Source of the DNA: Nocardioides perillae
Lineage (GTDB): Bacteria > Actinomycetota > Actinomycetes > Propionibacteriales > Nocardioidaceae
Length of the DNA: 64,000 bases
Reading direction: 5' to 3'
NCBI RefSeq assembly: GCF_013409425.1
Contig: NZ_JACCAC010000001.1
Coordinates: forward strand, 1,488,001 to 1,552,000
In this document: one piece after another, positions 8,061-16,373 of the stretch
How the letters are laid out: the number at the start of each line of letters is the position of its first letter
Numbering within the stretch: the first letter of the stretch is position 1
Program-made: the position numbers and the translations under genes
Notes under the pieces: model-generated
Told to the model about the DNA's origin: nothing
Seen by the model: the letters and a program-made list of their open reading frames with translations, nothing else
The model's database searches: none

Positions 8061-9796
8061 CGGCCGGCCCCAGCCGGCTCGAGGTCGCCGGTCTCGCGCG
8101 CCACCACCAGGCGGTACGCCGGGTCCTGCGCGAGCAGGTCGGCGTGACGGCCCGTCGCCACGACCCGCCCGTCGACGAGGAAGGCGACCTCGTCGCAGAC
8201 GTCGAGCAGCAGCGGGCTGGTGGTGGTCACGACGGTGGTGCGTCCGGCGCGGTGGACGGCCAGGCGCGTCGCGATCCGCGACTCGGTGTGGGCGTCGACG
8301 GCCGAGGTCGGCTCGACCAGCACGAGCACCTCCGGGTCGGCGGCGAGGGCGCGGGCGAGCACGAGGCGCTGGCGCTGGCCGCCGGAGAAGCTCCGGCCGC
8401 GCTCCGCGACCACGGTGCGCAGTCCCTCGGGCAGCGCCTCCAGCACGTCCTCGGCGGACGCCGTGCGCAGCGCGCGGCGCACGGCCGCCTCGTCGCCGCG
8501 CTCGCGCACGTCGAGGCGCTCGCCCAGCGGGCCGCTGAAGAGGCTGGCGCCGGTGTCGGAGACGACGACGCGCTCGCGCACCTCGGCCACCCGCAGCGCC
8601 GACAGCGGCACCCCGCCGAGGGTCACGTCGTCGTCCGGCTGGGCCGCCGCGAGCCCGAGCCGGTCGGCGAGGTGCGCGGAGTCGTCGGGCCGCTCGCTGA
8701 CCACTGCGACCAGCCGCCCGCCGGGCACGCGCAGGCCGCTGCGGGCGTCGACCAGGTCGCCGCCGGGCGGGGGAGAGGGCGCCGGCACCGCCGGGTCGGC
8801 GAGGTCGGGGCGGGTGCCGAGGACCCGGACCACCCGCCGCGCCGCGACGCGCGCGCGGATGAACTTGTCGGCGTACTCGGTGGCGGTGCGCAGCGGGATC
8901 AGCAGGAACGCGGCGTAGCCGTAGAAGGCGACCAGCTCGCCGACGCTGATGTCCCCGCGCACGGCTGCGCGCGCGCCGAGCCAGACCACGACGACGACGA
9001 AGACGCCGGGCAGCAGCACCTGCAGCGCCTCGAGCACCGACTGCACCCGGGCGACCTGGACGCCGGCACGCCGGGTCTCCTGCGAGTCGCGGCGGTAGCG
9101 GCCGAGGAAGACGTCCTCGCCGCCGATCCCGCGCAGCACGCGCAGGCCGGCCACGATGTCGGTGGCGGTGTTGGCGAGCCCGCCCATCAGGTGGCGCTGG
9201 TGGGCCGCGCGGCCGTGGAGCGGGCGCAGCAGCGGGCCGATGAGCAGCATCAGCAGCGGCACTCCGAGCAGCACCACGAGGCCGAGCGGCACGGAGGTCT
9301 GCAGCAGGATCACCGAGACCAGCAGGAAGGACACGACCGCCCCGGCGAAGCGGGCCGTGACGTCCATGACCTGGCCGAGGTGGGACAGGTCGGTGGTGCC
9401 GATCGCGACCACCTCGCCGGTCGAGACCCGGCGCGGCAGCGTGCCGCCGAGGTGCACCGCGTGGCGCCCGACCAGCTGGACGGTGCGGTAGGCCGCGGTC
9501 AGCCAGTTGGTCACCGCGAAGCGGTGCCGCATGACCCCGCTGGCGGCCTGCACGAGGCCGACGACGAGCAGCACGCCTGCCCACAGCAGCAGGGCATCGG
9601 TGTCGCGCGCGGCCACGCCGCGGTCGATCGCGCGCCCGATGACGGCGGGCATCACGGCCTGCGACGACATCCACACGACGCCGAAGCCCATGCCGGCGAG
9701 CAGCGTGTGCCACTGCCCCCGGGCCATCCACCACAGGAACCGGCCGGGCGAGCGGGTGTCCGGCGTGCCCGGGTCGGCGAGGGGGAAGGTGCGCAC
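8057..9796 (-). CDS. ABC exporter half-transporter, subunit with degenerate Walker A and intact signature
   Basis: 579-residue partner of the next gene. Six membrane segments lie within residues 30-310. The ATPase domain lacks a P-loop: where Walker A should be it reads SERPDDSAH (367-375). Walker B has Val494 in place of the usual Asp (VLVLVEP) and the H-loop His is missing (TVVTTTSP near 521-528). The signature FSGGQRQR (470-477) and D-loop (SAVD) are intact. It can therefore supply the signature half of one composite ATP site but not hydrolyse by itself. Start GTG 9796 is six bases after a TACCGT -10 element (9808-9803). Confidence 0.88.
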   Translation of the reverse strand: MRTFPLADPGTPDTRSPGRFLWWMARGQWHTLLAGMGFGVVWMSSQAVMPAVIGRAIDRGVAARDTDALLLWAGVLLVVGLVQAASGVMRHRFAVTNWLTAAYRTVQLVGRHAVHLGGTLPRRVSTGEVVAIGTTDLSHLGQVMDVTARFAGAVVSFLLVSVILLQTSVPLGLVVLLGVPLLMLLIGPLLRPLHGRAAHQRHLMGGLANTATDIVAGLRVLRGIGGEDVFLGRYRRDSQETRRAGVQVARVQSVLEALQVLLPGVFVVVVVWLGARAAVRGDISVGELVAFYGYAAFLLIPLRTATEYADKFIRARVAARRVVRVLGTRPDLADPAVPAPSPPPGGDLVDARSGLRVPGGRLVAVVSERPDDSAHLADRLGLAAAQPDDDVTLGGVPLSALRVAEVRERVVVSDTGASLFSGPLGERLDVRERGDEAAVRRALRTASAEDVLEALPEGLRTVVAERGRSFSGGQRQRLVLARALAADPEVLVLVEPTSAVDAHTESRIATRLAVHRAGRTTVVTTTSPLLLDVCDEVAFLVDGRVVATGRHADLLAQDPAYRLVVARETGDLEPAGAGR

Positions 9797-9802
9797 CGAC
9801 GA

Positions 9803-9808
9803 ACGGTA
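9803..9808 (-). promoter_or_regulatory. Leaderless -10 element (TACCGT) of the ABC exporter operon
   Basis: TACCGT followed by six bases and GTG 9796; a TTGGCC sequence about 19 bases further upstream could be the -35 contact. The 89-base gap to the DUF6328 gene therefore starts a new transcription unit. Confidence 0.45.
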
Positions 9809-9885
9809 CGGACTCCCCGGCTGCAGGGGCCAACCGTTTCCGGGTGGGCCGCGCCACGTGCCGGGTCGCGCGGCGCGCCGAGCGC

Positions 9886-10389
9886 TCAGTCGCGGCCGGC
9901 GCGCTCGACGGCCGTCGGCACGCCGAGCAGGAGGAGCAGCGCCACCGCGCCGACGCAGGCGGTCGCGACGACCGCCGCCTGCGTGCTGACGACGAAGGAG
10001 AAGACCAGCGCCACGATGCCGACGAGGAGCAGCGCGATGCCGCCCAGCGCGGCGGCGACCAGGTAGTGGGTCGTGCGCACGAGGCGGTCGCGGGCGTGGC
10101 CGCCGTAGAGCCGCCGGTGCAGCGCGATCGGGGCGAGCATGGTGGCGGTGGTGACGGCCGCGAGCACGACGAGGCCGAGGTAGAGCACGCGCTCGAAGGC
10201 GCCCGTCTCCTCGAAGCGGTCGGCGAAGGGCAGCGTCAGCAGGAAGCCGGCGATGAGCTGCGTCCCGGTCTGCATCACGCGCAGCTCCTGCAGCAGCTCG
10301 CCCCAGTGGCGGTCGAGGCGCTCGGTGGGGGTCTCGTCGCGGTCCGGGTGGACCTCGCCGCCGTAGCCGTCCTCGCGGTCCCCGCTCAC
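9886..10389 (-). CDS. DUF6328 family membrane protein
   Basis: 167-residue protein with a charged N-terminus (DETPTERLDRHWGELLQELRVMQTGTQLIAGFLLTLPF) and four predicted membrane helices, matching the DUF6328 family of actinobacterial membrane proteins. Function unknown. Start GTG 10389 overlaps the TGA of the upstream YbaK-like gene (GTGA), so the two are translationally coupled. Confidence 0.8.
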   Translation of the reverse strand: MSGDREDGYGGEVHPDRDETPTERLDRHWGELLQELRVMQTGTQLIAGFLLTLPFADRFEETGAFERVLYLGLVVLAAVTTATMLAPIALHRRLYGGHARDRLVRTTHYLVAAALGGIALLLVGIVALVFSFVVSTQAAVVATACVGAVALLLLLGVPTAVERAGRD

Positions 10390-10997
10390 GACGCCAGCCC
10401 CTCGACCACCTCGGCGCCGCGCAGGAGCCCGAGCAGCGCGCCGGGGAGCAGCAGCTTGGAGCGGCGCACGCCGCTGCCGACCACCGCCACGGGCACGTCG
10501 AGCACGCGCGCGTCGACCAGCAGCCGCCACGCCGCCGGCAGCCCGAGCGGCGTGATGCCGCCGTGCTCCATGCCGGACTCCTCGACCGCCCGCTCCACCG
10601 GCAGGAAGGAGCACTTCCGCACGTCGAGCAGCCGCTTCACCGCACCGTTGACGTCGGCGCGGGTGTCGGCGCGCACCAGGCACGCCGCGACCCGCTCCTC
10701 GCCGGCCCGGCGCCCACCGACGAGCACGCAGTTGGCGCCGGTGTCGGTCCCGAGGGAGTACGCCGCGGCCAGCGCGGCGGTGTCGGCCAGCGCCGGGTCG
10801 ATCTCGACGACGCCCACCCCGCCCGCGTGCTCCCAGGTCGCGAGGGCGTGGCGCACGGGGTCGGCGAGCAGGTCGGGCCGGGTCAGCGCGGGCACGGTGG
10901 TGAGCGCGCCCAGCGTGGGGGTGCCGGGGATGCCGGGGGTGCTGCGAGCGCCGGGCGCGTCGGTGGTCACGACCCCATCCTGCCCAGCGCTGCCCAT
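10386..10997 (-). CDS. YbaK/EbsC-type aminoacyl-tRNA deacylase
   Basis: 203-residue protein of the YbaK/ProX superfamily, which removes wrong amino acids from tRNA (for example Cys from tRNA-Pro). Family features visible are GANCVLVGGRRAGEERVAACLVRADTRADVN, then VRKCSFLPVERAVEESGMEHGGITPLGLPAAWRLLVDARV, including the conserved lysine-region equivalent and the GGITPLGLP turn. ATG 10997 is used, although GTG about 28 codons in would also leave the domain intact. Precise tRNA specificity is unknown. Confidence 0.8.
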   Translation of the reverse strand: MGSAGQDGVVTTDAPGARSTPGIPGTPTLGALTTVPALTRPDLLADPVRHALATWEHAGGVGVVEIDPALADTAALAAAYSLGTDTGANCVLVGGRRAGEERVAACLVRADTRADVNGAVKRLLDVRKCSFLPVERAVEESGMEHGGITPLGLPAAWRLLVDARVLDVPVAVVGSGVRRSKLLLPGALLGLLRGAEVVEGLAS

Positions 10998-11096
10998 GCA
11001 CCGCGGTAGCCCGCGCGCCGGATCCTCACACCACCCTCACGTCGCGTTCACCTCCGCGTCGCCGCGGCGTCGCGACCGGGTGCCCACCCTGGGGAG

Positions 11097-12158
11097 GTGG
11101 CCCTCCCGAGCAGCCCGAACCGCACGTCCGTGCAGCGCAGCCTGGTCGTCACGCCGGCGGTGGTGGCCCACCGCGGTGCCAGCGGCGTGCGGCCCGAGCA
11201 CACCCTCGCGGCGTACCGCACCGCCATCCGGCGCGGCGTCGACGACGTCGAGCTCGACCTGGTGCCGACCCGCGACGGGGTGCTCGTGGCGCGCCACGAC
11301 GTGGAGCTGTCGGCCACCACGGACGTCGCGGACCACCCCGAGCTCGCGCACCTGCGCACCACCAAGGTGGTCGACGGCCGCGAGGAGACGGGCTGGTTCG
11401 TCGAGGACCTCACGCTCGCCGAGGTCAAGCGGCTGGGAGCCCGCGAGCGCTCGCCGCACGCCCGGCCCGGCAGCGCCCGCCACGACGGTCGGGAGGGCGT
11501 CGCCACCCTCACCGAGGTGCTCGCCGCGGTGCGGGCCGAGTCGGTGCTGCGCGGGCGCGAGGTGGGCGTGGTGCTGGAGATCAAGCACGCCGCCCGCGCC
11601 GAGGCCCTCGGCCTGCCGGTCGAGGAGCGGCTCCTCGCCGACCTGCGCCGCTACGGCCTGGACCACCCGCGGGCCCGCGTGACGCTGATGTCCTTCGAGA
11701 CGACGGTCCTGCGCAACCTGGCGCGGATGACCCGGCTGCCGCTGGTGCAGCTGCTCGACCGCCCCGACCGCCGGCCGGCGGACCTGGCCGCGGCGGGCGA
11801 CCCCACGACGTACGCCGACCTGGCGAGCCCGGAGGGCCTCGCGCTGCTCGACGAGTACGCCGACGGCATCGGCGCCCACAAGGAGCTGGTGCTGCCGCGC
11901 GACGCCTCCGGCGCGACCACCGGCCCCTCGTCGCTGGTGCGCGACGCCCACCGGCAGTGGCTGACCGTGCACGTGTGGACCCTGCGCGCCGAGAACCGCT
12001 TCCTGCCCCGCGAGCTGCGCTCCGCCGGCGGTCCCGACGACCACGGCGACCTGCTGGGCGAGGCCCGCGCCTTCCTCGACGCCGGCGTCGACGGGCTGAT
12101 CTGCGACCACCCCGAGGTCGCCCTCGCGGCCCGCGCGGAGCAGCTCGCCCGCGCCTGA
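11097..12158 (+). CDS. Glycerophosphodiester phosphodiesterase, cytoplasmic paralogue
   Basis: 353-residue GDPD-family enzyme that splits glycerophosphodiesters to glycerol-3-phosphate and an alcohol. HRGASG at 25-30, the Glu52/Asp54 pair in VELDL, and His67 in VARHD are the metal and catalytic residues of the TIM-barrel family; EIKHA supplies the conserved Lys. No signal peptide is seen. GTG 11097 is taken as start; GTG about 12 codons later is also possible. It is closely similar along its length to the next gene, which is secreted, so the pair reflects a tandem duplication with different locations. Confidence 0.88.
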   Translation: MALPSSPNRTSVQRSLVVTPAVVAHRGASGVRPEHTLAAYRTAIRRGVDDVELDLVPTRDGVLVARHDVELSATTDVADHPELAHLRTTKVVDGREETGWFVEDLTLAEVKRLGARERSPHARPGSARHDGREGVATLTEVLAAVRAESVLRGREVGVVLEIKHAARAEALGLPVEERLLADLRRYGLDHPRARVTLMSFETTVLRNLARMTRLPLVQLLDRPDRRPADLAAAGDPTTYADLASPEGLALLDEYADGIGAHKELVLPRDASGATTGPSSLVRDAHRQWLTVHVWTLRAENRFLPRELRSAGGPDDHGDLLGEARAFLDAGVDGLICDHPEVALAARAEQLARA

Positions 12159-12245
12159 CCCGAGGCGACCAACCGTCGGGCAGTCGTCACCCCGCGCCCC
12201 CCGCGGCGTCACCGGGAGGTCGACGGGCGGCGGTCGGATCCAGCC

Positions 12246-13397
12246 ATGACCTCTCGGAAGACACGTACCCCCGCCCTCCTCTCCGTCCTCGCCCTGGCCG
12301 CGCCGGCGCTCGTCGCGCTCGCCGGCCCGGCGACCGCAGCCCCGGCGCAGGCCGAGGGCCCGAAGCCCGGCCACCCGCGCACCGTGCCGGTCGTGATCGG
12401 CCACCGCGGCGCGTCCGGCTACCGCCCCGAGCACACGCTGGCCGCCTACGAGCTCGCCATCGCCCAGGGCGCCGACTGGATCGAGCCCGACCTGGTCTCG
12501 ACGAAGGACGGCGTGCTCGTCGCGCGCCACGAGAACGAGATCTCGGGCACCACCGACGTCGCGGACCGCCCCGAGTTCGCCGACCGCCGCACGACGAAGA
12601 CGATCGACGGCCGCGCGGTCACGGGGTGGTTCACCGAGGACTTCACGCTCGCCGAGCTCCGCACCCTGCGGGCGGTCGAGCGGCTGCCGCAGGTGCGCCC
12701 GGACAACACCGCGTTCGACGGGCGCTACCCCGTGCCGACCCTCGACGAGGTCCTCGCGCTGGCGAAGCGGGCCTCGCGCGAGACGGGCCGCCGCATCGGG
12801 GTCTACCCCGAGACCAAGCACCCCACCTACTTCGACTCGATCGGCCTGTCGATGGAGGAGCCGCTGGTCGCCGCGCTGCGACGCCACGGCCTGGACAAGC
12901 CGTCGGCCAAGGTCATCGTGCAGAGCTTCGAGACGAGCAACCTGCGCGACCTCGACACCATGACGAAGGTCGACCTCGCGCAGCTCGTCGACGCGTCGGG
13001 CGCGCCGTACGACCTGGTGGCCGCGGGTGACCCCCGCACCTACCGCGACCTGGTCACGCCGGCCGGGCTGGCCGAGATCGCGACCTACGCCGACGGGGTG
13101 GGCGCCCACAAGTTCCTCGTCGTCCCCCGTCGGGCCGACGGCTCGGCGGCCGAGCCCACCACCCTGGTCGACGACGCGCACGCCGAGCGGCTGGTGGTGC
13201 ACGTGTGGACGATGCGCCGGGAGAACCAGTTCATGGCCACCGACTGGCGCCGGGGCACGGACCCCGACGCCTACGGCGACCTCGCCGCGGAGACCCGGGC
13301 CTTCCTCGACGCCGGGGTGGACGGCATCTTCGCCGACCACCCCGACGTCGTGGTGCAGGCGCGTGACGCCTGGCTGGCCGCGCGCCGCGGGCGCTGA
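12246..13397 (+). CDS. Glycerophosphodiester phosphodiesterase, secreted paralogue
   Basis: 383-residue GDPD enzyme with a Sec signal peptide (residues 1 to about 32, hydrophobic LLSVLALAAPALVALAG then PATAAPA). The mature part has HRGASG at 53-58, Glu80/Asp82 and His95, and ETKHP with the conserved Lys. It shares with the upstream paralogue the family inserts TTKxxDGR..TGWFxEDxTLAE and DLVAAGDPxTYxDL. It probably works outside the cell, releasing glycerol-3-phosphate from lipid-derived diesters. A TCGGAT sequence six bases before ATG 12246 could be a -10 element. Confidence 0.9.
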   Translation: MTSRKTRTPALLSVLALAAPALVALAGPATAAPAQAEGPKPGHPRTVPVVIGHRGASGYRPEHTLAAYELAIAQGADWIEPDLVSTKDGVLVARHENEISGTTDVADRPEFADRRTTKTIDGRAVTGWFTEDFTLAELRTLRAVERLPQVRPDNTAFDGRYPVPTLDEVLALAKRASRETGRRIGVYPETKHPTYFDSIGLSMEEPLVAALRRHGLDKPSAKVIVQSFETSNLRDLDTMTKVDLAQLVDASGAPYDLVAAGDPRTYRDLVTPAGLAEIATYADGVGAHKFLVVPRRADGSAAEPTTLVDDAHAERLVVHVWTMRRENQFMATDWRRGTDPDAYGDLAAETRAFLDAGVDGIFADHPDVVVQARDAWLAARRGR

Positions 13398-13436
13398 GCC
13401 CCCGGCACCCCGACTGCGGCCGGGTGGGTGCTGCGA

Positions 13437-13706
13437 TCAGGCGGGACCGTCCCGGCCGCGGCGCCGCCCGGCCAGGGCGACGGCGGCGAGGCCGGCACCG
13501 CCCGCCAGCAGCCACGGCAGCGGCAGCAGCCACCGGACGTCGTCGCCGCCGACCCGGTCGCTCGCGATGAGCGCCCACAGGCCGACCAGGCCCAGGAAGG
13601 CCACCCCCATCACCAGCTGGCCGACGTCCACCGGGTGGCGCCCCTCGGCCCAGGGGCCGCGGGCGGCCGTGCCGGTCAGCACCTCGGTGCGCTCCTGCTC
13701 GGTCAT
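13437..13706 (-). CDS. Small two-helix membrane protein
   Basis: 89 residues: a hydrophilic N-terminus (MTEQERTEVLTGTAARGPWAEGRHPVDVGQ), two membrane helices (LVMGVAFLGLVGLWALIAS and WLLPLPWLLAGGAGLAAVALA) and a basic tail. No family recognised. Its ATG overlaps the TGA of the PspC membrane protein upstream (ATGA), so it belongs to the same operon and probably the same envelope-stress module. Confidence 0.7.
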   Translation of the reverse strand: MTEQERTEVLTGTAARGPWAEGRHPVDVGQLVMGVAFLGLVGLWALIASDRVGGDDVRWLLPLPWLLAGGAGLAAVALAGRRRGRDGPA

Positions 13707-14974
13707 CGTGTCGTCACCTCGATCTGGCCGACCTCGAGCTCGAGGTCGAGGGTCAGCGCCGACGAGCCGTCGGCGCCGGGGGACAGGGCGCGGGAGCGGT
13801 CGAAGCCGCCCTCCTCGGAGCCGAAGGTGCGGATCGCGCCCGGGCCGTGGACCCGCAGCTCGCCCGTCACCGGGAGACCCTCGGGGACCAGCACCTCGAT
13901 CCGGCCGACCTCCCCGTCGACCTCGAGGGTGCGCCCGAGGAGCGCGTCGGGGTCCGCGACGCCGGTGAGGTCGACGACGAGCTCGCCCGCGCCGAGGTCG
14001 TAGGAGGTCGCCACCTCGGAGGCCTGCTGGGGGGTGACGACCGTGCGCTCCCCGTCGTAGCGGTCGGCCGCCGTCGAGACCACCAGCGCGAGCGTGGCGA
14101 GCAGGCCCAGCGCGATCAGCCCGCCGGCACGCCCCCAGAAGGCGCCGAGCACCAGCAGGGCACCGATCGTGGCCAGCACCAGCGCGGGGTAGGCCGAGCT
14201 GATCACCGGCGCGCCCGCCACGTCGGCCAGGCTCAGCAGCCCGATGCCGAAGGCCGCGGCCGCGAGCGTGCCGGCGAAGAGGCGTGGCCCGCGTCGACGC
14301 GGGTCGGGCGGCGAGGGCGGTGCGGGAGGCGCAGGCGGCGGGGGAGCGGCGTACGCCGTGGGCCCGCCGGAGGCCGGCGGCGCAGGGTAGGCGCCCTCGG
14401 CCGGGTGAGGGTCGGGCACCGGCGCGGGTGGGCCCCACGCACCAGGCGGGCGTGCGGCGCGACGCTGGTCGCGGCGGCGCAGCAGCAGGTAGACGACGAG
14501 GGCCAGCAGCGCGAGGGGCCACGGGAAGAAGCCGGGGCCCCACGCGTCGCCGAGCAAGGCGAGCGCGGCGAGCACGCCGACCGCGACCAGCGCGACGGAG
14601 CGGCTGCGCTCGTCGAGGGAGAAGGGCGCACCGACCGCGCCGTCCTCGGGGACCAGCAGCCAGGCGGCCGCGTAGAGCAGCAGTCCCGCACCACCGAAGA
14701 AGGACAGGACGACGAGGCCGACCCGCACCAGCACGGGGTCGACGTCGAGGTGGCGGGCGAGGCCGCCGGCGACGCCGGCGACGTAGCGGTCGGGGCCGGT
14801 GGTGCGGCGCAGCCGGCCGAGGTCGCGGACCTGCTCGCCGGTGACGCGGGGGCCCTCCTCGCTCGCGGTGGCGGCGGCGGTGGCGGTCGCGGTGGCGGTG
14901 CCGCCCGGTGCGGGGTCCGGCTCGGGTCCCGGTGCGGGGCCCGGTGCGTCGCCGGGCGGTGGTGTGGTGGTCAT
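13703..14974 (-). CDS. PspC-domain membrane protein with C-terminal adhesin-like (DUF4097/LiaF-type) domain
   Basis: 423 residues. A proline-rich N-terminus is followed by a PspC domain (RYVAGVAGGLARHLDVDPVLVRVGLVVLSFFGGAGLLLYAAAWLLVPEDG), several further membrane helices with a proline-rich loop between them, and an extracellular beta-rich C-terminus (GAGELVVDLTGVADPDALLGRTLEVDGEVGRIEVLVPEGLPVTGELRVHGPG) like the LiaF/DUF4097 repeats. ATG 14974 is chosen because the upstream extension falls inside the operator region. It is divergent from a PspC-domain kinase and is the likely target and partner of that two-component system. Confidence 0.85.
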   Translation of the reverse strand: MTTTPPPGDAPGPAPGPEPDPAPGGTATATATAAATASEEGPRVTGEQVRDLGRLRRTTGPDRYVAGVAGGLARHLDVDPVLVRVGLVVLSFFGGAGLLLYAAAWLLVPEDGAVGAPFSLDERSRSVALVAVGVLAALALLGDAWGPGFFPWPLALLALVVYLLLRRRDQRRAARPPGAWGPPAPVPDPHPAEGAYPAPPASGGPTAYAAPPPPAPPAPPSPPDPRRRGPRLFAGTLAAAAFGIGLLSLADVAGAPVISSAYPALVLATIGALLVLGAFWGRAGGLIALGLLATLALVVSTAADRYDGERTVVTPQQASEVATSYDLGAGELVVDLTGVADPDALLGRTLEVDGEVGRIEVLVPEGLPVTGELRVHGPGAIRTFGSEEGGFDRSRALSPGADGSSALTLDLELEVGQIEVTTR

Positions 14975-15005
14975 GGCTCCAGCCTGGGGCGCCGCGGGGC
15001 TGCGC

Positions 15006-15059
15006 ACCATCGGGGACGACCCTGGTCGCGACCCCGGGACGTCCCCGATGGTCGGGGAC
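15006..15059. promoter_or_regulatory. Palindromic operator with three TCGGGGAC half-sites
   Basis: The 112-base divergent gap holds TCGGGGAC three times: 15010-15017 (+), 15041-15048 (as GTCCCCGA) and 15052-15059 (+). The last two form GTCCCCGA-TGG-TCGGGGAC. The first two are part of a perfect 13-base dyad, ACCATCGGGGACG (15006-15018) against its complement (15040-15052), with the 10-base palindrome GGTCGCGACC (15024-15033) in the loop. Such sites suit a NarL/LuxR-type dimer; binding by the regulator encoded at 16363 is inferred. Confidence 0.6.
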
Positions 15060-15086
15060 CTCGCGGCGGGGGAGGATGGGGGGGAC

Positions 15087-16373
15087 ATGAGCACCTCCGC
15101 CCCCGCCCGCCTCGAGCCGCGCCGCGCCTACCGCGACACGCAGGCGCCCGTGCTCGGCGGCGTCGCGGCCGGGGTCGCACGGCACGTCGGGGCGCCCGTG
15201 GTGTGGGTGCGCGCGGCCTTCCTGCTGGCGACGACGCTGGGCGGCTTCGGCGTCGCGCTCTACGGCGCGCTCTGGGCGTTCCTGCCCGCCGAGCCCCCGC
15301 CGGAGCTCACCGGCGACGAGCCGCCCGGCCTGGCCGGGGCGCGCCGCGACGGACGGCGCCCCGGACGGGCCCGCCGCCTCGCCGACCTCGGCCCGGCGGT
15401 GGCGCTGGCCGCCCTGGGGGTCGGGGCGCTGCTGCTCCTCGACGCCGTGCTCGGCACGGGCGGGCTGTTCTGGCCGCTCGCGCTGGGCCTGGCCGGCGTC
15501 GCCCTGGTGTGGCGCCAGGCCGACGAGGCGCAGCGCGAGTGCTGGCTCGACACCACCGGGCGGGCCGACCCGGTGCGTGCGGTCTTCGGCAGCGGTGGCG
15601 TCGCGGCGTACGCCCGGGTCTCGCTCGGCGGCCTGCTCGTCCTCGCCGCGCTGGCCGTGGTCGCCCTGCGCGACGGCTCGGCCGCGGCGGCGCGCGAGGG
15701 GCTCGTCGTCGGCCTGCTCGGGGTGGCGGGCCTGGCGCTGGTGGTGGGGCCGTGGGTGCTGCGGCTCGCCGGCGACCTGACGGCCGAGCGGGCCGAGCGC
15801 ATCCGCTCGCAGGAGCGCGCCGACGTCGCCGCCCACCTGCACGACTCGGTGCTGCAGACGCTGGCGCTGATCCAGGTCAACGCGGGTGACCCCGCGGCGG
15901 TCGCCCGGCTCGCGCGGGCCCAGGAGCGCGACCTGCGCACGTGGCTCTACGCCGGCCGGGTGGCCGACGATGAGACCGTCGCCGCGGCCGTCCGGGCGGC
16001 TGCCGCCGGGGTGGAGGACGCCCACGGCGTCGTGGTCGAGGTCGTGGCGGTCGGCGACGCGCCGCTCACCGAGTCGCTGCGCCCGGTGGTGCTCGCGACG
16101 CGCGAGGCGGTCGTCAACGCCGCCCGCCACGCGGGCACCGGCCACGTCGACGTCTTCGTCGAGGTGGCGCCCGGCTCGGTGGAGGTGTTCGTGCGCGACC
16201 GCGGGCGCGGCTTCGACCCGGCCGCCGTGCCGGAGGACCGCCACGGGGTGCGCGGCAGCATCCTCGACCGGGTGCGCCGCCACGGGGGCGAGGCCGAGGT
16301 GCGCTCGTCGCCCGGCCAGGGGACCGAGGTGCGGCTGAGGATGCCGCGGGAGGAGCAGCACGGTGACGGCTGA
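15087..16373 (+). CDS. PspC-domain sensor histidine kinase
   Basis: 428 residues. A PspC domain (about 12-70, PVLGGVAAGVARHVGAPVVWVRAAFLL) is followed by further membrane helices to about residue 225. The kinase core has the H-box AAHLHDSVLQTLALIQ with His252, the N-box REAVVNAARHA, and the ATP-lid GRGFDPAAVPEDRHGVRGSI, ending SSPGQGTEVRLRM. This is the HisKA_3/NarX-type kinase found with LuxR-like regulators. ATG 15087 starts after the operator; longer upstream readings would run through it. It overlaps the response-regulator gene by 11 bases. Envelope stress sensing is inferred from the PspC domain. Confidence 0.9.
   Translation: MSTSAPARLEPRRAYRDTQAPVLGGVAAGVARHVGAPVVWVRAAFLLATTLGGFGVALYGALWAFLPAEPPPELTGDEPPGLAGARRDGRRPGRARRLADLGPAVALAALGVGALLLLDAVLGTGGLFWPLALGLAGVALVWRQADEAQRECWLDTTGRADPVRAVFGSGGVAAYARVSLGGLLVLAALAVVALRDGSAAAAREGLVVGLLGVAGLALVVGPWVLRLAGDLTAERAERIRSQERADVAAHLHDSVLQTLALIQVNAGDPAAVARLARAQERDLRTWLYAGRVADDETVAAAVRAAAAGVEDAHGVVVEVVAVGDAPLTESLRPVVLATREAVVNAARHAGTGHVDVFVEVAPGSVEVFVRDRGRGFDPAAVPEDRHGVRGSILDRVRRHGGEAEVRSSPGQGTEVRLRMPREEQHGDG

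Noticed and set aside
6276..9857. A single 1193-residue ABC protein
   Set aside because: Its first half is the wrong frame for the upstream exporter subunit; two genes with a GTGA overlap explain the region fully.
11097..13397. Assembly duplication of a GDPD gene
   Set aside because: The copies differ throughout, and one has a signal peptide, so they are true paralogues.
14799..15086. N-terminal extension of the PspC kinase
   Set aside because: It would run through the PspC operator and the start of the divergent gene; ATG 15087 gives the family N-terminus.
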